Shown here: positions 15,965 to 26,158 of the stretch, one piece after another
Layout of the letters: every line of letters starts with the position of its first letter
Numbering within the stretch: the first letter of the stretch is position 1
Assembly: GCA_029251525.1 (NCBI GenBank)
Contig: JAQXDE010000007.1
Span: 119,172 to 183,171, forward strand
Direction of reading: 5' to 3'
From: Saprospiraceae bacterium
GTDB lineage: Bacteria > Bacteroidota > Bacteroidia > Chitinophagales > Saprospiraceae
Length of the DNA: 64,000 bases
Program-made: the position numbers and the translations under genes
Notes under the pieces: model-generated
The model's input: only the letters and a program-made list of their open reading frames with translations
Told to the model about the DNA's origin: nothing
Database searches by the model: none

Positions 15965-18079
15965 CTAATCCTTGTTTAGTCCTCGTAGAAACCTTACCAT
16001 AAAAAATAATACTAATCCAACCCAGCTTATTAGACTCCCGTAAAAAGCCTTTATTTCCGTGTTTGGTTCAAACGCAAATCTAATATTCTGCTTTCCCTCT
16101 GCAATTTCTACTGCTAAAAAAGATCCGTTACATTTGATAATTGAAGTTTCTTCTTCATCTAAATATACTCTCCAACTGGGATGATAATTTTGCAAAAAAA
16201 CAATAAACATCGGTTCATTAAAATGACTTTCCAACTCAATTTGATTTGGAGAAAAATTCAAAAGTTGAATTTTCTTAAAAGAAAAAGAATCTATGGTTAC
16301 CTCATCAATTATTCCTTTAGGGTTAATATCCCTAGCAGCAAAAATTAGTGGATTCTTAATTGTCTTTTGAAAAAGACCTTTTTCCATTGCTTCTGCTGAC
16401 CATTTAAAATATGCAGGACTTGCTCCGTTAGGAGAAGGAATTTTATGAAAATGATTCAAGTTTACATGAAGATGAACATAGTCAAAATTCGCAACTCGAT
16501 GTAATTTCTCAAATGGTTGATTGATGGAAGGTAAGGGATATTCCGCAGGTGAATAATAGTGAAAAGCTTTATTGACTTTTTCTGGACTTACATCATGAAT
16601 AACAGTGGAAGATAAATTAAATTGAGTAGCAAAAAACAAATCCAAACAAGTAATTGTCAATAATAACCCTTTTCTCAAATGATTCTTTTTCAAAAAAAGT
16701 AAACCAATAGAAAGTGAAATTAACAACATAAAATGCAAAGATCCTTGAGTGAATATATTATTAAAAAATTTCGCATCTGTTGATAATTCAAATTCCTCAT
16801 TCCTCTCTACCAACGCTTGACTATAAATTGACGCTTTATTTTTTGCCCAAAGCGTCAATGCCAAAATAGCTATAGCTGCTACTAAGGCTTTTTTGTACAA
16901 TCCTTTAGATAGATCTTTTTCTAAAAAATAATTAATTGAAAAACCACTTGCAATAAGTAAAAAGAAAATTCCAAATATTCGAAAATACGTGGGTAATCGA
17001 AATATATCCATTAACGGAATGAACTTATACATCCATGTTCGAAGTGGTAAATCATTCCCCATTGCAATCGCAAAAAATAAAATACCACCAAATAAATACC
17101 ATTTAATTTTTGAAAATATACTCCCTTCATTGCGAAAAAATGATTTTTGAAAAAAAGAAAAAATCAAAAAAGAAAATGGAAGCAAACCCCAATAACAATT
17201 CACCAATGTCCAATCATTTCCCCACATCACCATTTCCGAAACAGAAGCAAATGGAAATAAAAATGTACTAATTGCCTCTACAGGAAGAGACCCTGACAAA
17301 GCGGAATCAAGGGCAAAACTATCTCCTCTATTAATATGTAATGACAATCTTAGCATACTAAGCCATGCCACCAATGTCAACATTAAAAACATTACTCCTG
17401 AAAGGACTGCTGATCCAATCATTTTTTTTAAAAAAGCAAAATCATGTCTTCGAAAAACTTTGATCACTCTAAAAACAAACATGAATAACAATATATACAC
17501 CACCCCTACAAACACTCCTGGGTAACTACCTAAAAACATTAAGGCAGAGGTCATAGCTAAAAATATTGATCTTACAACGGAAGGATTTTGTTCCCATTTT
17601 CTATAATTTAAAAAAATCCAGGGCAGCCAAGATGCTCCAATTATCCATCCCAGATGTTGTGCATTTCCAATCATAAACCCCGATAACATAAAACTAGAGG
17701 CAGTCAATAAACGAGTCGTTCGAGACCATCCAATAAATCTTCCTATCTGATAAAAACCAATTCCACCAAATAATAGATGTCCTAAATATTGCAATTGAAT
17801 AACCGTTGCATCATATCCAAAACCCCACCCGATCAACCAAGTAATTGGATTCCAAGTATCATTGATACCCATTTGTGCAAATCCTCCATTGAGAAATGGG
17901 TTCCAAAGTGGGAGTTCACCATTGGCTAGACACTCGGTTATATAATAATTCCATGGAAGTGTGATGTCCATGATATCCCATTTCATAGTAGCATATAAAA
18001 AACCAACTTGCCACAAACAAATTATAAGCAACAAAAACAAAAATAGATAATCCCAAAAATCCTCTTCCTTAAAATACAT
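15965..18079 (-). CDS. YfhO-like polytopic membrane protein
   Basis: The protein has 704 residues and about a dozen predicted membrane helices. The first periplasmic loop contains WNPFLNGGFAQMG, which resembles the YfhO/GT39-like family that transfers sugars from lipid carriers. The acidic residues of this loop (DIMDITLPWNYY) are typical of C-type glycosyltransferases. The C-terminal 170 residues form a soluble beta domain (LNFSPNQIELE..., FLQNYHPSWRVYLD). The likely role is glycosylation of an envelope polymer or protein at the periplasmic face, inferred from family only. The gene overlaps no neighbour and is divergent from the YceI gene. Confidence 0.75.
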   Translation of the reverse strand: MYFKEEDFWDYLFLFLLLIICLWQVGFLYATMKWDIMDITLPWNYYITECLANGELPLWNPFLNGGFAQMGINDTWNPITWLIGWGFGYDATVIQLQYLGHLLFGGIGFYQIGRFIGWSRTTRLLTASSFMLSGFMIGNAQHLGWIIGASWLPWIFLNYRKWEQNPSVVRSIFLAMTSALMFLGSYPGVFVGVVYILLFMFVFRVIKVFRRHDFAFLKKMIGSAVLSGVMFLMLTLVAWLSMLRLSLHINRGDSFALDSALSGSLPVEAISTFLFPFASVSEMVMWGNDWTLVNCYWGLLPFSFLIFSFFQKSFFRNEGSIFSKIKWYLFGGILFFAIAMGNDLPLRTWMYKFIPLMDIFRLPTYFRIFGIFFLLIASGFSINYFLEKDLSKGLYKKALVAAIAILALTLWAKNKASIYSQALVERNEEFELSTDAKFFNNIFTQGSLHFMLLISLSIGLLFLKKNHLRKGLLLTITCLDLFFATQFNLSSTVIHDVSPEKVNKAFHYYSPAEYPLPSINQPFEKLHRVANFDYVHLHVNLNHFHKIPSPNGASPAYFKWSAEAMEKGLFQKTIKNPLIFAARDINPKGIIDEVTIDSFSFKKIQLLNFSPNQIELESHFNEPMFIVFLQNYHPSWRVYLDEEETSIIKCNGSFLAVEIAEGKQNIRFAFEPNTEIKAFYGSLISWVGLVLFFMVRFLRGLNKD

Positions 18080-18137
18080 ATATCAAGCAATAAACTTTAT
18101 TTTAAACAAAAAACGACTTATTTACTTTATAAAAGTA

Positions 18138-18145
18138 TAAATTTG
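18138..18145 (+). promoter_or_regulatory. Candidate -7 element (TAnnTTTG) for the YceI gene
   Basis: TAAATTTG matches the consensus, 40 nt before the ATG at 18186. The spacing is ordinary for a Bacteroidota promoter. The -33 element is not clear. Confidence 0.5.
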
Positions 18146-18185
18146 ATTTCTCTTATTTCTTACAAAATAAAATAATAAAACGATC

Positions 18186-18842
18186 ATGAGAACAATAGTT
18201 AAATTTACTAACCTATTTCTAATCTGTGTACTTATCGCTAGTTGTAATAATGACAAAACAAAAGCTGCAAAAACAGAAGATGCAGTTGATGCAAAAGCTA
18301 TTCCTACTGCTGCTGCAAAATCATATTCTAGTGTTAATGGAATAATCAATTGGTCAGGCGCTAAATTAGCTTATGATCACAAAGGTACTTTGAAACTTCA
18401 ATCTGGTATTTTTTCTGCAGAAGGTAATAAAATTAAAAGTGGTGACTTCGTAATTGATATGGCTTCTTTGACAAATACTGACCTAGCTAGTGATCCTGGA
18501 AAAAAAGATAAACTAGAAGGCCACTTAAAATCTGGTGATTTTTTTGACGTTGAAACTTTCCCAACGGCAACATTTAGCATCACATCTGTAGCAGATGCTG
18601 ATACTGATGAAGCTAACTGTATGATTACTGGAAACTTGACGATGAAAGGAGTCACTAAAAGCGTAACTTTCCCTGCATTAGTTGTAGCTAAAGAAGATGG
18701 TACTTTAACTGCTATTTCTGATAAATTCAAAATCAATAGAACTGAATGGGGAATCAAATATGGTTCAGGTATTACAGGAGCCATCGCTAATGAAGCAATT
18801 AGTGATAACTTTACTTTGCAGATCTCTTTGAAAGCGAAATAA
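18186..18842 (+). CDS. YceI-family lipoprotein
   Basis: The protein has 218 residues. The signal peptide has a lipobox (LIASC, Cys near residue 20), so the protein should be lipidated. From about residue 45 a YceI lipocalin-like domain follows: YSSVNGIINWSGAKL, FSAEGNKIKSGDFVIDM, DVETFPTATF, MTGNLTMKGVTKSVTFPA and NRTEWGIKYGSG. YceI proteins bind isoprenoid-type lipids in the periplasm; the ligand here is unknown. It is monocistronic with a promoter element at 18138 and a terminator at 18858. Confidence 0.92.
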   Translation: MRTIVKFTNLFLICVLIASCNNDKTKAAKTEDAVDAKAIPTAAAKSYSSVNGIINWSGAKLAYDHKGTLKLQSGIFSAEGNKIKSGDFVIDMASLTNTDLASDPGKKDKLEGHLKSGDFFDVETFPTATFSITSVADADTDEANCMITGNLTMKGVTKSVTFPALVVAKEDGTLTAISDKFKINRTEWGIKYGSGITGAIANEAISDNFTLQISLKAK

Positions 18843-18857
18843 TTCTTTAGAAAAATT

Positions 18858-18891
18858 AGGGCTGTTAGTATGTTGGAATATTAACAGCCCT
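18858..18891. terminator. Terminator hairpin between convergent genes
   Basis: AGGGCTGTTA (18858-18867) pairs perfectly with TAACAGCCCT (18882-18891) around a 14-nt loop. It lies between the YceI stop (18842) and the convergent gene's stop (18916). The T-run after it is short. Confidence 0.65.
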
Positions 18892-18915
18892 TCTGTATTA
18901 AAAGTAACAATATTT

Positions 18916-19836
18916 TTATATTTCTCTAAAAATTGAAACTGTTCCATTCCCCTCTTTCTTTCCTTCATTCGAAATATATAATGTTCCGTCCTTTCCAAAA
19001 ACAATTCCCTCTGGTTGACTGTGGATTTTTTTATTTAACTTTTCCAAACCAATAATTTCTCCGGTAGAGTTTAAAATCATAATTGTTTTACCTTTTGAAG
19101 ATAAAATATAAATGTCTCCAGATCTCGGATGGATAGCTAACGCACTTGGATGAAATGGAATAAAGTCATTCTCGATTTTGATGATTTTTTTAAAAACATT
19201 TAATTCATCTTCTGATTTGTTCTTTTTTAGAAAAGATTGAAGTTCAGTTAAGTCAATTTCAAAAGCAGGTGTTGGATCAAATTTATTTGTTTCTAGGTTC
19301 AAGGCATAAATGGCTCGTTTGGTTTTGCAAGTATGAATCAAACAACTTTCATGAAGGCAAGGTGCACTTTTACATGCCACCAACAATCGATTGTTTTTTT
19401 GATCAAAAGCCAAACCTTCTGAATCATTTGATTTCTTTAAAATATACTTTGATTTTTTAGATTCGACTTTCTTCTTTTCTATATCACTAATTTCAAAAAC
19501 TGTTCCTGTACTTTTTATCACAAATATTTTTTTTCTGACAGTTTCAATTCCCTCATAGTCACCTGGACCATTAAATTTTAATTCTCGGTCAACTAATCCT
19601 GTATTTTTATTAATAAAGAAAATGATACCTTGTTCATCATTAATAGCGCAAAGATGTTCACCATTTGGAGAAAAAGTAAGTCCTGATATTTCTTTTAATG
19701 CCTCAGGCAATTCGAGCATAATATGGGGTTTATTGATAGAATAAGGAAGAACTTTAGATGATTGTCCATGAATTAATTGCGACTTACAATTAATAAAAAG
19801 AAATGCCAAAATAGGAATGTAAAAAAATAGTTTCAT
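18916..19836 (-). CDS. SdiA-regulated-like beta-propeller lipoprotein
   Basis: The start is set at the ATG at 19836 (MKLFFYIPILAFLFINC), where a lipobox cysteine follows at once; an upstream ATG (19887) would add 17 hydrophilic residues before the signal peptide. The mature protein has propeller-like repeats: EISGLTFSPNGEHLCAIND, GPGDYEGIETV, SEGLAFDQKNNRLLVACK, HPSALAIHPRSGDIYILSS and QPEGIVFGKDGTLYISNEG. This matches the SdiA-regulated (YjiK) family of periplasmic, esterase-like propellers with no proven reaction. It is convergent with the YceI gene across a terminator. Confidence 0.8.
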   Translation of the reverse strand: MKLFFYIPILAFLFINCKSQLIHGQSSKVLPYSINKPHIMLELPEALKEISGLTFSPNGEHLCAINDEQGIIFFINKNTGLVDRELKFNGPGDYEGIETVRKKIFVIKSTGTVFEISDIEKKKVESKKSKYILKKSNDSEGLAFDQKNNRLLVACKSAPCLHESCLIHTCKTKRAIYALNLETNKFDPTPAFEIDLTELQSFLKKNKSEDELNVFKKIIKIENDFIPFHPSALAIHPRSGDIYILSSKGKTIMILNSTGEIIGLEKLNKKIHSQPEGIVFGKDGTLYISNEGKKEGNGTVSIFREI

Positions 19837-19937
19837 TGATTCGTTTTTAGAGTTTCTTGGTGAAAGAGAACCACCAGCTACAATCATTTTAACGCCTTGG
19901 TTAGTTATTAAGACGAAATAATCAATAAAATGTAACT

Positions 19938-22900
19938 CTAACTCAATTCTTTAATGCGTTTTTCAAATAAGTAAAGGGGAGTTTCCGCATAGAGTTTTCG
20001 ATATAAAGTAAATGACTTATTTTTGTAATTATCCTGTTGCGTAATCTTGTACAACCAAAAATAAACATCGCCTAATTCAACATCACTAGTATATTCCTTT
20101 ACTAAATCTTGTAGTATTTGTTCTGCTTTGTCTTCTTCTTTCTTAGCAAACGCTAATTTGGCTGAGAAAATTTTAGCCTTGAAGATCAAATCTAAATTTC
20201 CTAGATTTTCAATCATCAAAATTGCCTCTTGATGGAATGTTTGAGCTTCATCAATACGACCTGCTTCTATCAGTGCTTCTCCTTTTTCTACCAAACTTTC
20301 TCCAAGAATTAGTTTATTATTAATCATCCTAGCCAATTCAATAGCTTGACTGTAGTAACTAATTGCCATTTCATAATCTTTCTTGACCATAAAGATATCT
20401 GCAAGGGCATTAATTGCTTTGGCAATTCCCTTTCTGTAATTTAACTCTTCACAAAGGGATAGATTTTTTTCTAAATATTCTCGTGCTAAATCAAACTTTC
20501 CTTCCTCACTTCGTAGCTCCCCAAGTAAACCAAGCGCTATTGCAATTCCTTGTTTATCTCCTAATTCTTCACCTATAGTTAAGTCTTTCAAAAAATGTTC
20601 GGAAGCCTTAATATAATTTCCTTTTCGTTGATAAACACTTCCTATACATCCAATAGCAATCGAAACTAATAACTTATTCCCCAAATCTTCACTTAGTTTT
20701 AATCCTTTTTGATATTTTAGGAGAGCCTCATCATAATCTCCCTTTTCAAAAAGAACAATCCCCATATTAGTATATAGATTAGCCATCCCTTGCTTATCAT
20801 TTACTTTTTGGCAAATGGCCAATTCAGACTCTTGCCATTGAATGGCTTCCTCATAATTTCCCTCATTCATGTGCGCTAAACCGAGATTAGACACAATAGC
20901 TGCATTAGCATTGTCAGGATTATATTCTCGACTGAGGGTTATACTTTTAGTAAAATATGATTTCGCATGATTATAAATTCCTTGTCGGAAAAATAACGTT
21001 CCCAAGTTCCCGTACACTTTATATTTCCCAATTCTATCATCTGTAAATTCAAAATGAGTAGCTGCAGTTTCAAGATGTGACTTGGCGTCATCATAATTGC
21101 CTTTCAGAGTCAACAATTCTCCAATCAAGTTATGAATTCGTCCAGCCAAACTTTCATCTTGATCGCCAATTAAATCCATCGCTTCCTCATATACTAATTG
21201 ACACCGATCCCATTCTCCAATTAACCGAAGTACGCTAGCTTTTTTTAGCAAAACATTTACTAGTTCTTTCTTATACTTAAAAGAATTTTTCTTGTAGTTT
21301 TCAACTAATTGTTCATAGAGATTTAGAGCACGAGTGTTCTGATATTTTAGTCTATTAAAATCAGCAGCTTTTAATAGATAATAATTGGTTTTTTTATCAA
21401 TTTCTGCTTCACCAAAATGAAAAGCTAGATCAGCATACCGTTCTTCGATTTTTTCTTTATACAGTTTTTCTATTGCCTCAGCTATAAGTCGATGAAGCCG
21501 ACGCAACCTTGCTCGAAGTTGCATATCATAAACTGCCTCTCGAAGTAAAGAATGCTTAAAAATATATCTCAATTCATTAACTGCTCGCCAAATTTGACCA
21601 CGCTCAGCAGTTTGAATTTGTTCTTTTAATACCGCAGTAGCATCTCCATTTCGTGCAATAAATTCCTTTTGAGATTTCATCACCTCATTCAAAACTGGAA
21701 TCTCAAATTCCCTTCCAATTACTGCTGCTGCTTTTACTGTTTCTTTAACAAGTGTAGACAATCGATCTATTCTTGCCATCAAAATAGAGTTAATTGAACT
21801 TGATAATTTGAGACTATTATCTTTTATATGCCAAATCTGTTTTCGTTTTTGTAATAAATTACTTTCGGAAAAATATTCAATAATTTGCTCTGCATAAAAT
21901 GGATTCCCATTTGTAGTCCTCAACAAAAGTTCTTTGAATTCTGAACTAATTGGTGCTTGTAATTTTATCTCAGCAAAGTTCTGAATTGCCTCTGGTTGAA
22001 GAATATTCAAATCAATTTCTAAGATCTTGTGTTTTCCATCCAATATTGTTTCACTTGAAAAAAGATGCACTTTTTCTCCATTATCATCATATCTACTAGT
22101 CACCAAAACAAAGATTGGATGTCGGTTCATCTTCCTTGCAAAATCTTGTAAAAAAGCAATTGAATCTTGATCAAACCAATGTGCATCTTCCAACTCTAGA
22201 ACTACAGGTTGCAAGCAAGACTCAGCAATTATAAGATTGCTCAATGCTGCTAAAGTATTTTGATATCGCCCTTTTGCATCCAACTGCTGCCAAAGTGAAG
22301 AAGAACTATTGATTCCCACCTGAGCTGCTAAAATAGATTTAGTTCTAGAAAGTTCTCCTCTTATTTGACTGGCATCTTCGTGTTTGATTAATCGTTTATC
22401 ATTATATAAATCTAAATACTTTCTTTCAAATGATTCAATATTTTGGACTTCTGTATTCTCAAAAGATTGCTTGAAATAATTTTTTAAAAAATAGATAAAA
22501 GGATTAAGTGGCTTTTTTAAAATTTGATCTGCCTGACAAGTCATCCAACTTACACTACCAATTTTACGCAACTGAGAACGCATTTCAAAAGATAGTCGAC
22601 TTTTGCCAATACCAGCTTCTCCAAATAAATAGGCAACACCTGCAAAATCATTGTTAAGAATTGGTTTTGAAAAATTAATCAATTGTTCTAATTCTTTTTG
22701 CCTACCGACCATTTTCCCACCGAAAACTTGTTGATCGTCAATATTTTTTCCCAACAACTCATAAGTAGGAATATCTTCATCTATTCCTTTATATTGAATA
22801 TCACCTTTATGATTAAATCTAAAATATTGACTTTTTTGAATTGTTTCATCAACTAAGACTTGTCCATAATTAGCATAAATCATAATTCGGGCAGCCAAAT

Positions 22901-23963
22901 TAACTCTATTTCCAACTGCAGCATACTGACATCTTTCAACACCTCCCACGGTTCCCGTAAAGGCATTTCCTGAAGTAATTCCAATTCTAAAATTAAGTGG
23001 AGTTGTTCGTCTTAAATCTTTCAGTTCTTCTTCCAGCGCCAAAACGAATTCTATTGCACGTTTATTATTATTTTCAAAAGTAACTGGTGCGCCAAAAAAC
23101 GCAACAAGCACACCTCCTTTGTCTCCAAAATCAACTTCCTTAAAATAACCTGAAAAGGAAGAAATTTCATCTAACACTATACTTACAAAATTATTTAAAG
23201 CATCATGCGTATCCACACCAGTAAAAGAAATGAAAACTGAAATTACGTTTCGAAATTCACCATTGTCATCGTATTGAATAACTTCTTTTTGGAAAAAATT
23301 AGAGAGAATATCAAGGTCTATATCCGGAATCTGGTTGAGACAATTTTCTATATCTGGAAACTCATGAATTTTTGAGAACCGAAAATATTCATCTTTTTTC
23401 AACTCAATAGCAGGAATGAAGTTTTCAAATTTTAATTTGAAAACTTCATTTAAAATAATTTCTTGTTCCTCTGCATTATACTGTGATTGTGCAGCTGCAT
23501 TGATAGCTTCCCCTCGGAAATAGAATGCCTTTTTTTCATTCCCTACTATTCCCCATTCAACATCTCCTTCTCCTAATCCGATTTTTATTCCAAAATTAAA
23601 ATCTCCAAACCGTGTTTTTCTAATACCATTTTTTTGGAAAAAATCACGCAAAAGCTCTGCTGTTTTTATTAAAACTTCAGGGGTATCTTGATCAGAAGTT
23701 TTAGGGAAAATAGCCGTAAAGGAATCACCAGCAAAATAAGGAATAAATCCACCTTCACAATAAACTAAATTTACTAATGGTTCGAATATACTGTTGAGGT
23801 GAAAAGAGAGTTGTTCCGCACCTTCTTTTCCTTGCTTCATCAATGTCTCAGTCAATGAAGTAAAACCAGACAAATCAATAAACAAAGTAAATGCTTCGAA
23901 GTTACCATGTTCACTGCCGGCCTTAAATTTTTGTTGAATAAAATGTGGAATTAGGTTTCTCAA
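19938..23963 (-). CDS. Soluble-adenylyl-cyclase-like protein: two cyclase domains, NTPase and TPR
   Basis: The protein has 1341 residues and no signal peptide, so it is cytoplasmic. C1 (about 22-180) has both metal aspartates (Asp30 in FIDLSGFT, Asp80 in YFAGDSF) but Gln159 where the transition-state Arg would be. C2 (about 238-380) lacks the first Asp (Ser246) but keeps KEVDFGDKGG and the Asn355/Arg359 pair in VGNRVNLAARI. The two halves therefore complement each other as in human ADCY10. An AAA/STAND NTPase follows, with Walker A GEAGIGKS (448-455) and Walker B VVLELEDAHW, then about ten TPRs (about 900-1330). Expected product: cAMP, less likely cGMP. Tyr76 sits where mammalian sAC has its bicarbonate Lys. 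Confidence 0.9.
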   Translation of the reverse strand: MRNLIPHFIQQKFKAGSEHGNFEAFTLFIDLSGFTSLTETLMKQGKEGAEQLSFHLNSIFEPLVNLVYCEGGFIPYFAGDSFTAIFPKTSDQDTPEVLIKTAELLRDFFQKNGIRKTRFGDFNFGIKIGLGEGDVEWGIVGNEKKAFYFRGEAINAAAQSQYNAEEQEIILNEVFKLKFENFIPAIELKKDEYFRFSKIHEFPDIENCLNQIPDIDLDILSNFFQKEVIQYDDNGEFRNVISVFISFTGVDTHDALNNFVSIVLDEISSFSGYFKEVDFGDKGGVLVAFFGAPVTFENNNKRAIEFVLALEEELKDLRRTTPLNFRIGITSGNAFTGTVGGVERCQYAAVGNRVNLAARIMIYANYGQVLVDETIQKSQYFRFNHKGDIQYKGIDEDIPTYELLGKNIDDQQVFGGKMVGRQKELEQLINFSKPILNNDFAGVAYLFGEAGIGKSRLSFEMRSQLRKIGSVSWMTCQADQILKKPLNPFIYFLKNYFKQSFENTEVQNIESFERKYLDLYNDKRLIKHEDASQIRGELSRTKSILAAQVGINSSSSLWQQLDAKGRYQNTLAALSNLIIAESCLQPVVLELEDAHWFDQDSIAFLQDFARKMNRHPIFVLVTSRYDDNGEKVHLFSSETILDGKHKILEIDLNILQPEAIQNFAEIKLQAPISSEFKELLLRTTNGNPFYAEQIIEYFSESNLLQKRKQIWHIKDNSLKLSSSINSILMARIDRLSTLVKETVKAAAVIGREFEIPVLNEVMKSQKEFIARNGDATAVLKEQIQTAERGQIWRAVNELRYIFKHSLLREAVYDMQLRARLRRLHRLIAEAIEKLYKEKIEERYADLAFHFGEAEIDKKTNYYLLKAADFNRLKYQNTRALNLYEQLVENYKKNSFKYKKELVNVLLKKASVLRLIGEWDRCQLVYEEAMDLIGDQDESLAGRIHNLIGELLTLKGNYDDAKSHLETAATHFEFTDDRIGKYKVYGNLGTLFFRQGIYNHAKSYFTKSITLSREYNPDNANAAIVSNLGLAHMNEGNYEEAIQWQESELAICQKVNDKQGMANLYTNMGIVLFEKGDYDEALLKYQKGLKLSEDLGNKLLVSIAIGCIGSVYQRKGNYIKASEHFLKDLTIGEELGDKQGIAIALGLLGELRSEEGKFDLAREYLEKNLSLCEELNYRKGIAKAINALADIFMVKKDYEMAISYYSQAIELARMINNKLILGESLVEKGEALIEAGRIDEAQTFHQEAILMIENLGNLDLIFKAKIFSAKLAFAKKEEDKAEQILQDLVKEYTSDVELGDVYFWLYKITQQDNYKNKSFTLYRKLYAETPLYLFEKRIKELS

Positions 23964-24410
23964 CTAGGGTAAAATTAGTTATTTTAAAAAGCACTAAAGT
24001 AAGCATTATCTAAAATAATCATGTAATAATTGAGGGGAATTGTTTTAACTATTCAATTGAAACCTGAAGGATTCTATTCTATCCTATTCGTTAAAAAATA
24101 AAAATAAAAAGTATCATTTTACTTTTTTGTTGTAGATTTTGTTGTACTGGAATTTGCATTTTTCTTAATCAATCCCTCTTTGGTATTTATAGTGGTAGCA
24201 TTATTATTTTTCTCTTAAGGAGATCAATTGTAGTCAATACAATTCACAAGTGATTGTTCTATTTCAAGAGGAATATCTGGCTTTAATTGCCTATAATAAC
24301 CAGACAATAAAATGATATCATCTTATTTTGGATATTTTTTTTTAACATCGCCTAAAGAAGAAAAAGAACGATTTTATCTGTTTTTCCTTTTACAATTTGG
24401 TTTCATTTTT
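23964..24410. other. 447-bp gene-poor spacer
   Basis: The spacer lies between the cyclase gene start (23963) and the rfaE2 stop (24411). Its left part is featureless AT-rich DNA. The right half carries coding-like minus-strand sequence broken by stops (24224-24407). A second short tail, ending STTKSTTKK and a stop, can be read on the minus strand near 24121-24220. No exact TAnnTTTG was found. Confidence 0.4.
24224..24407 (-). pseudogene. Decayed ORF between rfaE2 and the cyclase gene
   Basis: One minus-strand frame reads as protein-like sequence with two in-frame TAA codons: PNCKRKNR-stop, NRSFSSLGDVKKKYPK-stop, then DDIILLSGYYRQLKP followed by DIPLEIEQSLVNCIDYN and a TGA at 24226-24224. The last part has a natural amino-acid composition. 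The stops and the lack of a start suggest the 3' remains of a dead gene. Its family is not recognised and a chance frame is possible. Confidence 0.3.
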
Positions 24411-24896
24411 TTAGCTTTTTCGAATTTTCTCCTCAATTAAAGTTGTGGAATACCCCTCCTTAAATACTAAACTCTTTACTTGTCCGCCATTAGCTAAAAC
24501 AATATCAGATCCCACAATTTGCTCTGATTTCCAATCGCCTCCCTTGACAATTACATCTGGCAAAATGGTTTTTATTAATTCAAGCGGAGTATCTTCTTCA
24601 AAAACTACAACTCCATCTACAAATTCCAATGCTGCTAATAAATATTGTCGGGTAACTTCATCATTAATAGGTCGATGTTCGCCTTTTAGTCTCTTGACTG
24701 AAGCCTCGGAATTTAACCCTATCACTAATCGATCACCTAGCTCACTTGCTTCTGCCAAATAATGAATATGTCCAAAATGCAAAATATCAAAACATCCGTT
24801 CGTAAAAACAATTTTTTCTCCTACAAGTTTCCATTGAGAAACAGTCGATTGTATAGACTTCCATGATTGAATTTTGGATTGAATTTTTTTAAGCAT
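24411..24896 (-). CDS. rfaE2: D-glycero-beta-D-manno-heptose 1-phosphate adenylyltransferase
   Basis: The protein has 161 residues, the length of a stand-alone RfaE2/HldE C-terminal domain. It activates heptose 1-phosphate with ATP to ADP-heptose for lipopolysaccharide core synthesis. The nucleotidyltransferase motif [17 protein letters not shown] is near residue 30, [11 protein letters not shown] follows, and the C-terminal signature is [12 protein letters not shown]. Its ATG overlaps the upstream membrane-protein gene by 8 bp, so the two are co-transcribed. The kinase half (RfaE1) is not in the window. Confidence 0.93.
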   Translation of the reverse strand: MLKKIQSKIQSWKSIQSTVSQWKLVGEKIVFTNGCFDILHFGHIHYLAEASELGDRLVIGLNSEASVKRLKGEHRPINDEVTRQYLLAALEFVDGVVVFEEDTPLELIKTILPDVIVKGGDWKSEQIVGSDIVLANGGQVKSLVFKEGYSTTLIEEKIRKS

Positions 24897-25986
24897 GATT
24901 TGAGTTTTTATCCTCTTCTAATCCAGAATATTTTGGCACATAATTTCTATTCAGTAAAAATAATAAAGCAATAGAAATTAAACCGAAAGCAATATTACAG
25001 AATATTTGAATCGAGAAGAAAGCAATATTAGCAAATGAAAAAGCATCATATTGGTTGACTCCATAAATTCCTAAAGCTGCAATTACCAACCAGTGATATG
25101 TCCCCATTCCTCCTGGGGAAGGAATCACGATACCAAATGCCCCAAAAACAAATACCATTAAAGCAACCACTGGTGAGAGATCGGAGGTAGGTTCAAACGA
25201 AAAGAAAAATAGATAATTCATCACAAAATACATTATCCAAATAAATACCGTATGAAAGATAAATTGACCAGGTGAAGCTAATTTCCTAACCGATACAATT
25301 CCTTCCCAAAAACCTAAAACAAGCGCTACAATTTTTTTGTAGATAGTTGTCTCCATGATTTTTTTTCTAAAAACTATAAATACAGCAAACCCTAGTATTC
25401 CTAAACTTAATGCAACTAGAAAAATAAGATTAGAGAATAGTCCTCCACCCTTTTTATCTATTTCCATGTTTTCATTAAGCCAAGTCCATAAGGTATCATA
25501 CTCTAATAAAAATGCAATCGCAATAAAAAATAACAACATAATTACATCCATGATTCTCCCTAACACAATCGTTCCCATTGCTTTCTCCACAGGGATTTTC
25601 TCTGCATGATTCAGCGCAGCAGCACGAGCCACTTCTCCCATTCGAGGAATAAATAAATTGACAAAATAGGTGATAAAAACGGCGATAATACTATTATACA
25701 ACTTTGGTTGATAACCTAGCGGAGCTAAAGTTAAATTCCAACGCATCGCTCTACTTACATTACTTAAAGTAAAAGCAAGTAAAGCAGTAATCACCCATAG
25801 AGGATTTACACTCCAAAAATCAACTTTTATTTTTTGTAAAAAATCACACTCTTCTTTAGTTATTCCTTTTATAGCACATTCCGCTAAATATGCCTCATTA
25901 TAATTACTGAAAATGTAGTATAAAATGGTAAACCCTACAGTAAATGAAACGATAATAAAGATGATATTGCGAATAGTATTTTTCAA
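24889..25986 (-). CDS. UPF0104 / LPG-synthase-type flippase domain membrane protein
   Basis: The protein has 365 residues with about eight membrane helices. It matches the lysylphosphatidylglycerol synthase membrane-domain family (AglD/MprF-like, no aminoacyl-transferase domain): [38 protein letters not shown], and [18 protein letters not shown] in the last third. Members are thought to flip lipids or act in glycolipid export. It lies just upstream of rfaE2 with an 8-bp overlap, which links it to envelope glycolipid assembly by context only. Confidence 0.88.
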   Translation of the reverse strand: MKNTIRNIIFIIVSFTVGFTILYYIFSNYNEAYLAECAIKGITKEECDFLQKIKVDFWSVNPLWVITALLAFTLSNVSRAMRWNLTLAPLGYQPKLYNSIIAVFITYFVNLFIPRMGEVARAAALNHAEKIPVEKAMGTIVLGRIMDVIMLLFFIAIAFLLEYDTLWTWLNENMEIDKKGGGLFSNLIFLVALSLGILGFAVFIVFRKKIMETTIYKKIVALVLGFWEGIVSVRKLASPGQFIFHTVFIWIMYFVMNYLFFFSFEPTSDLSPVVALMVFVFGAFGIVIPSPGGMGTYHWLVIAALGIYGVNQYDAFSFANIAFFSIQIFCNIAFGLISIALLFLLNRNYVPKYSGLEEDKNSNHA

Positions 25987-26100
25987 AGAGTATTTTTTAC
26001 TGATTTAATATTTTAGCTGTTAAACTACTTCCGAACTGTACTTGCCGACTTTAAATTATCAAAATCATTGATCAATTTAAAACAGTTGAATCTTTACCAA

Positions 26101-26141
26101 AAACAAACCCGAATTTTCTAAATAAAAATTCGGGTTTGTTT
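26101..26141 (-). terminator. Intrinsic terminator after the PPIase operon
   Basis: AAACAAACCCGAATTTT (26101-26117) pairs with AAAATTCGGGTTTGTTT (26125-26141), a 17-bp perfect stem with a 7-nt loop. It lies 18 nt beyond the surA-like stop on the minus strand. Confidence 0.85.
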
Positions 26142-26158
26142 TGCAAGATCCAGAAAAA

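Noticed and set aside
18916..19887. Longer start of the SdiA-regulated-like protein at 19887
   Set aside because: It would put 17 polar residues before a good lipobox signal; 19836 is preferred.
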